From Phallusia fumigata (lineage: Eukaryota > Chordata > Ascidiacea > Phlebobranchia > Ascidiidae), in assembly GCA_008931825.1 (NCBI GenBank), contig QXVZ01028870.1, positions 1 to 23,229 of the forward strand: a stretch of 23,229 nt of DNA, written 5' to 3'. Below are positions 19,401 through 23,229 of this stretch, piece after piece. The position numbers and the translations under genes are program-made. The notes beneath the pieces were generated by a model, which ran no database searches, was not told where the DNA came from, and saw only the letters and a program-made list of their open reading frames with translations. How positions within the stretch are numbered: the first letter of the stretch is position 1; every line of letters starts with the position of its first letter.

Positions 19401-21371
19401 TTTCGGAGAATGACCATAGGGGTTATTCTTTGATGTTGTGTTCAGGAAAATACCCGCTTGGTCAGTAAGTTAATAGGTTGGTTTCAAATAGTTTTTCGGG
19501 GTGTTCTACAGCTGACTTTATCAATATTATAAGTTGCCAACAATGACTTACAAAGTTTAAGCGTGGTTTAAGTTGAGGGTATTTGTTTTTTATTTCACCT
19601 CTGTCGCTTTATTTTTTAAAGTTATTTCTACCATTACGAAATCGTTCTGTCCGAGTGGTTAGTTTGGCGAAATTATTTTTTGTTCTCAATATGTCCTTTT
19701 GAGTTCTCTTCGAATACGTTACATAAATGCACAAGTTCTTACCCACACATCTGCGCATTTGGGGAACCAGGAAGTACCCGTTGTTGCAGAAGCACGCGGT
19801 GTTCCTGTATCTTCCACAAACTGAGTTGGCCGGGCAACTAATTCTTCCGCATTCGTTGGAGGAGGTGATACTTGCTCGTGCTGCAGATAACAAAAGAAAC
19901 AAAAAATGACAATCCTTATTTTGCAAACTGCGTGGCGGCTAATTTAAACCAAAAATTTCCAGGTGCAATTTTTAATTGACTTGGGCATTACTAATTTTTG
20001 CTAGAAACAAAACCAAAAAAATTGTTATTGTTCCTGACTAATAAAAAAAGTATCTGTGGTTGCAATTTGCTGTTTACATGTTAAAAAAACAGAAACAACT
20101 TACAAACGCATCCCTCGGTGGGGTGTTTGAAGTAACCGCGGTTACAGGCACAAATCCTAGCTCCCATGTAGATGACACATTGGCTGTTCGCCTGATCGCA
20201 ATTGGCGTCACAACTGACGGCAAAATCAACAGGTCCAGGTCCCGGTACGACTGGGGCGACGTTGGCTGCAATGTAAAACGTTTGGTATGTGTTAAATATA
20301 ACTATTTATATCCTTTGTCTTTGCGTAGAGCTCAAACATTTTCACCAAATCAATCAAACAACATGTTATCCTCTAAAAGTGCCTTGTATAGCGCCACATA
20401 CCCTTACGCAAGTTTTTACTGATAAAGTTGATGTTAAGGTTTCGTTCTTTGCCAACGACTCTAACTGGAGTTAAAAATTATCAGTTCTACTCCTTTTTTT
20501 TAAATTAAAATGTTATATAAACCCCATATGGATCAGGAGCCTAGAGTCGTAGTACAAGTCCTGAATCACGTAAGTCAATTAACGAATGTGGTGGATTTTA
20601 ACTTACCAACGCATCTCGGAGCGTTCGCTCGGCCTCCATTCACTTTCCAGACGTTTCCTTCGCATCTAGCCTCGCCCTCTCCCATATTGCGGTAGCCTGC
20701 GTTGCAAGTGATTGAGATCCTTTCCGTGTCTTGGTAGGATTGCTGGTCTGGTGAAAACGTGGCGAACGAGATGGGAAGCGGCCTCGGACACATTCCTGTC
20801 ATAAAAAATATTTTGTTAATTTGCCCAGCTTGTGCTTAACAAAAGCGTAAATCGCATTCTGGTTGGGATAGAGACTGTACGATTGGTTTGCTAACTAGTT
20901 TATCAAACAAGTGTATTTTGAAATAACAAACACAGTGCAGTAATAATGTAGTGGCAGAAACAGTTGTACAGCAAAGGGGACTTTCGTCTTGGACATAAGC
21001 GTGCTCAAATTACTTTTTTCTTGAAAGGTAAACTTGCTTGTTGTTGTTTACTTTTAGTGAAGTGAAACGGAAACTGAAACCCGAGGCCCAATTACCTCAC
21101 TTTCTTTTATTGGTTTTAAACTGTTTCAAATGTTAACAGATTTAAAACGTTCAAACCTACTCGATAGGTCGGTTGGTAACAAACTTAAATTAAAAATAAA
21201 CCAAAACTTATGTACAATGTAGATTAGATGACACACAAAAGATGACGTTAGGACATGTATTTTGGTTTGGTACATCATCCAAGTATAATTTTGGTCACAA
21301 ATCTTACCATGTGCTTTGAACATCACCGCAAGGAAGGCCAAGGACCCAAGAAACCAAGTTACGTTACCCAT
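10272..21371 (-). CDS. Main gene: signal peptide, CCP, 2 EGF, then 11 CCP exons (spliced)
   Basis: Overall model of the main minus-strand gene; single exons are listed separately. Joining signal peptide, L, EGF-a, EGF-b, K, J, I, H, G, F, D, C, B, E2 and A with their GT-AG boundaries gives one open frame of about 926 codons, counting F and D once because of the duplication at the 'n' at 14569. The junctions I read between these exons are phase 1, as expected of shuffled extracellular modules. Linkers before several CCPs are rich in Thr and Pro. CCP modules bind complement proteins or act in cell recognition; EGF modules act as spacers or adhesion units. The product should enter the secretory pathway. 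No transmembrane exon was found, so secreted versus membrane-anchored is open. The closest family I know is the polymorphic tunicate receptor vCRL1; this is a suggestion, not an identification. The 3' end is unresolved. Confidence 0.75.
10622..10765 (-). pseudogene. Ghost of exon C: flanking intron kept, exon lost
   Basis: The left part (10625-10703) resembles the intron just downstream of exon C in both C loci, sharing GGCCCAA, CATT-AAGCAAT and CTGCGTGTTG(C/T)CAT. The right part (from about 10713) resembles the intron just upstream of C, sharing GTTGAATATAA and ATTG. The 190-bp exon expected between them is absent. This reads as a deleted third copy of the C locus between A and E2, showing that the array has been rearranged more than once. 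Confidence 0.5.
10738..10966. repeat. 114-bp exact duplication around the n at 10852
   Basis: Bases 10738-10851 and 10853-10966 are the same 114 bp with a single n between them. The left arm ends and the right arm starts exactly at the n. This is the pattern of two overlapping contig ends placed side by side without merging. The sequence is intronic, so the coding model is not affected. Confidence 0.85.
11097..11312 (-). CDS. CCP/sushi exon E2
   Basis: Encodes about residues 790-861. A linker TTIIPPTEPST precedes CSNPEVPQNAMTIPVGKTTW, then LIQYECKTGYNLAPG and CQPDGTIFGAVPVCEG. The four Cys are intact. The exon is 216 bp, acceptor TGTGCTTGTAG, phase 1-1; the donor GTGTTT is weaker than its neighbours'. 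It lies between B and A here, whereas the paralogous block at 4-6 kb has no exon between B and A. It was therefore either inserted in this block or lost from the other. Confidence 0.85.
11820..12026 (-). CDS. CCP/sushi exon B (intact copy)
   Basis: Encodes about residues 721-789. A linker VTVPPTVPVS leads to CNNPEIPVNGMTVPAGQTSW, then LIIYECMQGFEMVG and CQPDGTIFGDVPECMG. The four Cys are intact; Ile-Phe replaces the canonical Trp. The exon is 207 bp, acceptor ATATTTTACAG, donor GTACGA, phase 1-1. The CQPDGTI(F/Y)G signature is shared with E' and E2, so B and the E exons form one clade within the array. A copy with a 14-bp deletion lies at 4864-5056. Confidence 0.88.
12458..12900. repeat. About 220-bp duplication around the n at 12676
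   Basis: Bases 12458-12675 match 12677-12900, except that the right arm has six extra bases (GGCCTA, near 12725) and at least one substitution. The copies abut the single n. The differences are of the kind seen between two alleles, suggesting that the two contigs came from different haplotypes. The repeat lies in the B-C intron and does not change the exon list. Confidence 0.8.
12982..13173 (-). CDS. CCP/sushi exon C (intact copy)
   Basis: Encodes about residues 657-720. After SGSTTVM comes CSIASPENGFVIGGKSSANP, then LVHFGCSGGFDLVGE and CQFDGVLSSPEPTCEG. The four Cys are intact, and Leu occupies the Trp position. The exon is 192 bp, acceptor TTTGCTGTGTAG, donor GTATGG, phase 1-1. A decayed paralogue with a stop codon lies at 5523-5713. 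Confidence 0.87.
13536..13730 (-). CDS. CCP/sushi exon D (left copy, probable assembly duplicate)
   Basis: Appears base-for-base the same as the D exon at 14955-15149, including splice sites and flanking introns. It lies in the left arm of the 1418-bp repeat 13151-14568. If the repeat is an unmerged overlap, this and the right copy are the same exon, and the true order is F, D, C. If the repeat were real, the protein would carry D twice, but the partial F copy between them has no start. Confidence 0.8.
14380..14568 (-). CDS. CCP exon F, truncated left copy at an assembly join
   Basis: Identical to the 3' part of exon F at 15799-15987, but cut by the single n at 14569, beyond which the sequence jumps into the start of exon C. 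The donor GTGAGT is present; the acceptor and the first codons are missing. I read this as the end of one contig placed against an overlapping contig rather than a real extra exon. It should not be counted in the protein. Confidence 0.75.
14570..14592 (-). CDS. 5' fragment of CCP exon C at an assembly join
   Basis: The right contig starts inside exon C. Only the acceptor (GCTGTGTAG) and the first codons of the linker (SGSTTVM) are present before the n at 14569. The complete exon is at 12982-13173. This is the other side of the false tandem duplication and carries no independent coding information. Confidence 0.75.
14955..15149 (-). CDS. CCP/sushi exon D (right copy)
   Basis: Encodes about residues 592-656. 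After VSVVVV come CPAPILPSLVTISNPKSEAW, then GDTVQFECPLGFEPS and CQSNGEYSADPPTCVG. The four Cys are intact; Tyr replaces Trp. The exon is 195 bp with acceptor TTTTTGGCAG and donor GTAAGT, phase 1-1. An identical D exon lies 1419 bp to the left, within the repeated segment bounded by the n at 14569, so only one of the two should be counted. A diverged paralogue lies at 6027-6221. Confidence 0.85.
15799..16008 (-). CDS. CCP/sushi exon F (complete copy)
   Basis: Encodes about residues 522-591. The module begins after VTNPTG with CPRPQAPVNGEILLQPDEA, then W-S-P-G-E-R-V-L-F-N-C and CQDNGMYNADVPICIG. The four Cys are intact; Tyr replaces Trp. The exon is 210 bp, acceptor GGTTTTTCAG, donor GTGAGT, phase 1-1. 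The near-identical partial copy at 14380-14568 ends at a single n and is probably an assembly duplicate of this exon. Confidence 0.88.
16403..16618 (-). CDS. CCP/sushi exon G
   Basis: Encodes about residues 450-521. A long Thr/Pro linker (SPVTTEAPTTQTVT) precedes CINPVAPANGFIVGGSVYFV, then VQVQCMAGYQLSG and CQSNGAF...NHMC. The four Cys are intact and Phe replaces Trp. The exon is 216 bp, acceptor TTTCTCTTACCCAG, donor GTAAGT, phase 1-1. The mucin-like linker implies an extended hinge in the middle of the ectodomain. The N-G-F-x-V-G-G segment resembles that of exon C. Confidence 0.87.
16812..16997 (-). CDS. CCP/sushi exon H
   Basis: Encodes about residues 388-449. The module runs CSAPVVPFGGMI, then KQGDVVRYSCREGFKIYG, then CMGDGTYSSPFPYCSG. 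The four Cys are intact and Tyr replaces Trp. The exon is 186 bp, acceptor TTTAATCCATAG, donor GTAAGT, phase 1-1. It has the shortest linker among the CCP exons. The intron upstream of it (16998-17603, 606 bp) shows no coding remnant that I could recognise. Confidence 0.89.
17604..17801 (-). CDS. CCP/sushi exon I
   Basis: Encodes about residues 322-387. The linker IPVVVRAT precedes CPSPVAPPNGRI, then W-R-E-G-D-R-V-T-Y-T-C and CQSNGQFSNQPPTCG. The four Cys and the Pro-Asn-Gly turn are canonical; Phe stands in for Trp. The exon is 198 bp, acceptor GTGACTGCAG, donor GTAAGT, phase 1-1. The CQSNG signature is shared with exons G and D, which suggests these three are related by exon duplication. 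Confidence 0.9.
18197..18400 (-). CDS. CCP/sushi exon J
   Basis: Encodes about residues 254-321. A linker GDPVPTVPTT leads into CTTLSTPANGRSLPIGKTVW, then VSFACNTNYNL and CLASGSF...NPSCIG. The four Cys are intact and Phe replaces the canonical Trp. The exon is 204 bp, acceptor ATCTTTGTAG, donor GTAACA, phase 1-1. The Thr/Pro linker is a likely O-glycosylated hinge. The exon is intact and flanked by K and I in the expected order. Confidence 0.88.
18673..18879 (-). CDS. CCP/sushi exon K
   Basis: Encodes about residues 185-253. The module starts CSRPSGPNLV after the linker LPSAPVVRT, continues GKTVWTVGQS and VFGCSDGF, and ends with CTESGAF...VPTC. Four Cys are in CCP order, and the usual Trp after Cys3 is Phe. 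The acceptor CTTCTTCTACAG and donor GTATAG flank 207 bp, phase 1-1. The G-K-T-x-W motif is shared with J, E' and E2, marking one subfamily of exons in this array. Confidence 0.88.
18880..19742 (-). other. 863-bp intron with an unexplained 84-codon ORF
   Basis: Intron between EGF-b and CCP K. On the minus strand it holds an ATG-started ORF at 19417-19163 with a protein-like composition and a somewhat higher GC content than its surroundings; fragments read SMVIFGKSCVTIGRGELTF and EKGNWSYYRASEKSFNRPW. It ends at a TAA that overlaps a good donor (AC|GTAAGA). I found no acceptor that would place it in frame between EGF-b and K, and I do not recognise the family. It may be a remnant of a mobile element or an old exon. 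The rest of the intron shows nothing further I can support. Confidence 0.3.
19743..19880 (-). CDS. EGF-like exon b
   Basis: Encodes about residues 139-184. Six Cys are seen in ECGRISCPANSVC, TACFC, and GYFLVPQMRRC, giving EGF spacing with the C-x-C pair. The exon is 138 bp with acceptor GTTATCTGCAG and donor GTAAGA, phase 1-1. It shares the NSxC, C-x-C-N and GYF pattern with EGF-like exon a. The following intron (18880-19742) is one of the longest in the gene and holds an unexplained 84-codon ORF. Confidence 0.87.
20104..20265 (-). CDS. EGF-like exon a
   Basis: Encodes about residues 85-138. A Pro-rich lead (APVVPGPGPV) precedes six Cys: CDANC, then NSQC, then the C-A-C pair and GYFKHPTEGC. 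The spacing, with C-x-C between Cys4 and Cys5 and an aromatic GYF loop, is that of an EGF domain. The calcium-binding D-x-D/E signature is not evident. The exon is 162 bp, acceptor ACATTGCAG, donor GTAAGT, phase 1-1. It precedes a second EGF-like exon of similar style, and the two probably arose by exon duplication. Confidence 0.87.
20607..20795 (-). CDS. CCP/sushi exon L (first CCP)
   Basis: Encodes about residues 22-84. The module starts MCPRPLPISF, has the central Cys in ISITCNAGY, and ends with CEGNVWKVN...APRCV. Four Cys are in CCP spacing, and this is the only CCP in the window that keeps the usual Trp between Cys3 and Cys4. The acceptor TTTTTATGACAG and donor GTAAGT flank 189 bp, phase 1-1. 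It sits between the signal peptide and the EGF exons, so it is the outermost module of the mature protein. Its lower similarity to the other CCPs suggests it is not part of the recent exon expansion. Confidence 0.88.
21308..21371 (-). CDS. Signal-peptide exon of the main gene
   Basis: The ATG at 21371-21369 sits in a good context (CGACCATGG). It opens 21 codons with a hydrophobic core (WFLGSLAFLAVMF) ending KAH, then one base before a GTAAGA donor at 21302-21307, so the exon exits in phase 1. This matches the phase-1 entry of the next CCP exon. A core of this length followed by small or polar residues is typical of a cleaved signal peptide, so the protein should enter the ER. A strong 3' splice acceptor lies 15 bases upstream of the ATG (see separate entry), so this is not the first base of the transcript. 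Confidence 0.85.
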
Positions 21372-21386
21372 GGTCGAGTTTTTAAG

Positions 21387-21405
21387 CTGGAAAATAAATA
21401 AAAAC
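21387..21405 (-). promoter_or_regulatory. Splice acceptor in the 5' leader, 15 nt before the start codon
   Basis: On the minus strand a pyrimidine-rich stretch ending TTATTTTCCAG stops at 21387, and the leader resumes at 21386, 15 bases before the ATG. Either an upstream non-coding first exon is spliced here, or a spliced leader is added in trans, which is common in tunicates. I found no convincing upstream exon or TATA box between 21.4 and 21.7 kb. That mildly favours trans-splicing but does not prove it. Confidence 0.5.
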
Positions 21406-23229
21406 GTTGTTAGTCTAATGCTTCCGTAAACCAACAAAACATCGTAAAATTCCTGCCGTACAGCTGACAAATTTACTGCCACAGAAACCGCCAAGGTAGC
21501 TTTTAGACTCTTTGAAACTACAATATTTTTTTCAATCAATATCACTTATTTTACTCTCTCGCCTTCCTTTTTAAGTGGGTGCTTTTTGCGTTCTGCATCG
21601 GAAAAGGGCTTATGAGTAAATTAATAGCCTGAACTGTTCGTTGTCGGATTAAACACGAAACTACGACACCACTTTGATATTTCATCACCAACGGTATTTA
21701 TTGTGACGTCGCATCCTAGCACGTTCTCATAAGGTGCGTTGAAGTACATGAACCTGATCATTACTAAGCAGCGTTAAAGTGGTGTTACGTCAAACAATTT
21801 CCCGAGGTTTGCCCTTTGCGGTTAAGGTAATGATGAGTTTCCGATACGCATCTTTAAGGGCTTATCTAAATGCGTTGTTTAGCTGGGTCTAAAAACAGAC
21901 CTTTGTTTGATCCTCTTTCTGCGGTTGTCAATCTTTTTTTGCATTCACATATCAACCACGGCGTTTTTGGCGATGTGATTTAAAGTGAAACACCTTTTTT
22001 AAATTCCAAAGCATTAAGTATAAGTTACTACGTTCTTTTAAAGCGCGGTAAGTTTTCTCATTTAAATTTTTTAATTCCCAGTACAAACATTCTACACCGC
22101 TTCTGCTTACATACTAAATGTAAACTGTTCGATTCTCATTTGCTGCTGTCTGTCACCTCAAGCTCTGCGAATGCCATGCCTTCTGCAAGTGGATGTGAGC
22201 TTTATAAAGCCGAATGCGAAACGTGTCGCACATAAACACGTACTTCTCGTTGCAGTTTTACGGCCTCCGCAGAGTCCGATTAGGGAAGACATAAAACCGG
22301 TCAATGTCTCCCTGTCGCGGCCACCTGCGCTGATTTATGTCTCCCTCCGCTTGCTTACGTCTATTCCATCGCCCTTTTTCCCGTTATTTTTGTTCGTACC
22401 TACTATGCTCAGATGCCGCCTGGTTCCGGAGGCGCGAACATACATCCCTGGGGCACTCCATGCGCTACAAGATTTTGTGCGTTGCGCGAGAAAAAAATCT
22501 AGCGACATTCTCAATGTGCCGCCGGCAATCTTTGTATTTTCAAACGGTCTCTTTATGTGTGTAACCCTTCCTGGCGATAGTGCTACCGATATCGTGTTCT
22601 GCGTGTTCAATATTCGTGATTGTGATAGTGATAATGGCGTTGATAATAACATGTTTAATTTCCAAACGATACCAGGAACTCTCTCCCCTTAAAGTAAAGT
22701 TACAAGTAGATTTGAGTTTAAAAACCACAAATGTGTGTCGACATTTACGCCGACAACTTACTAACTAATCCAACTACAAATGAAAGAAGTGTCAATGTGT
22801 ATTTGACTGATGTGACTAACGTATTGTAAACTAAGCCAATTTCCCCGGTTGGAGAGCCCGGGTTTTTTCACCTATTCTTACGGTTTAGTTTAAAAGTTTC
22901 CACAACAACGTGATTCAGCGTAATCAGCCAAATTCTTGTCGTGGTCATGTTGTCAAGAATGCTCAGCTAACTTGTTTCGTCGCCCGAAAAGCTCCGATCG
23001 CAAACTCGAGAACAGGGTCTTTTCACAGACCTAGCTTATTTCCGATACGTTCAAGCTGCAAAGCTGAGGCATTGGAACTTCATTTCCGTTGCAAATCTGT
23101 GCACAAGCTGGTCCTTTCATTGCCTCGGGCTATTTTCCAAAGCTGTATGGGATGATGTTCTAAATCGAGACAAAATCCTGCATGAAAAATCACCACACGC
23201 CTGCTTTTCATGTCTTTTCAACTTTGACA
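21406..23229. other. Upstream intergenic region, no supported gene
   Basis: This lies upstream of the main gene. A GC-richer patch at 22180-22560 contains a plus-strand ORF (22171-22692, 173 codons) and an opposing minus-strand ORF (22335-22652). Neither shows a domain, a signal peptide, repeats or clear splice sites, and overlapping ORFs on both strands are expected in GC-rich DNA. Any promoter of the main gene should be in this region, but I see no clear TATA box. Confidence 0.4.

Noticed and set aside
22171..22692. Plus-strand ORF of 173 codons, the longest in the window
   Set aside because: It lies in a GC-richer patch with an opposing ORF on the other strand, has no recognisable motif, and its composition (many Pro, Leu and Phe) looks like chance. 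It needs transcript evidence before being called.

Overview
The window is animal nuclear DNA. Protein-coding exons of about 140-240 bp sit among AT-rich introns of roughly 200-900 bp, with GT-AG boundaries, and nearly every exon encodes exactly one extracellular domain. The domain content (CCP/sushi plus EGF-like), the compact introns and the signs of two unmerged haplotypes suggest a tunicate such as Ciona. That assignment is inference. A known tunicate family of this kind is the highly polymorphic CCP receptor vCRL1 of Ciona; I cannot confirm identity without a search, so no gene symbol is given.

All convincing coding sequence is on the minus strand. The main gene starts with a signal-peptide exon at 21371 and runs leftwards: CCP 'L' (20.7 kb), two EGF-like exons (20.2 and 19.8 kb), then CCP exons here named K, J, I, H, G, F, D, C, B, E2 and A, ending at 10272. 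Apart from A, every internal exon is symmetrical phase 1-1. With assembly duplicates removed this gives a secreted or surface ectodomain of about 926 residues: signal peptide, 12 CCP and 2 EGF modules, with Thr/Pro-rich linkers. Only the first CCP keeps the usual Trp between its third and fourth Cys.

Left of 10 kb is a decaying, rearranged copy of the 3' half: E' (7.9 kb, intact), E (7.1 kb, broken), a partial E joined to D (6.2 kb), D (intact), C (stop codon and damaged donor), B (14-bp deletion that changes its entry phase) and A (4.3 kb, intact). The A exons enter in phase 1 and exit in phase 2, so they are probably the last CCP before a phase-2 tail exon that I could not identify. At 2036 a second signal-peptide exon starts what looks like another gene of the family, followed by a truncated A exon at 1.4-1.56 kb. 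Bases 1-1850 and 2780-4745 are diverged copies of one segment.

Five single 'n' bases (1561, 8107, 10852, 12676, 14569) mark contig joins. At four of them the flanking sequence is repeated (114 to 1418 bp, identical or nearly so), so the second copies of exons D, F and E' are most likely assembly artefacts from unmerged overlaps or alleles. Bases 21.4-23.2 kb hold no gene I can support. No RNA gene, CRISPR array or intact mobile element was recognised.
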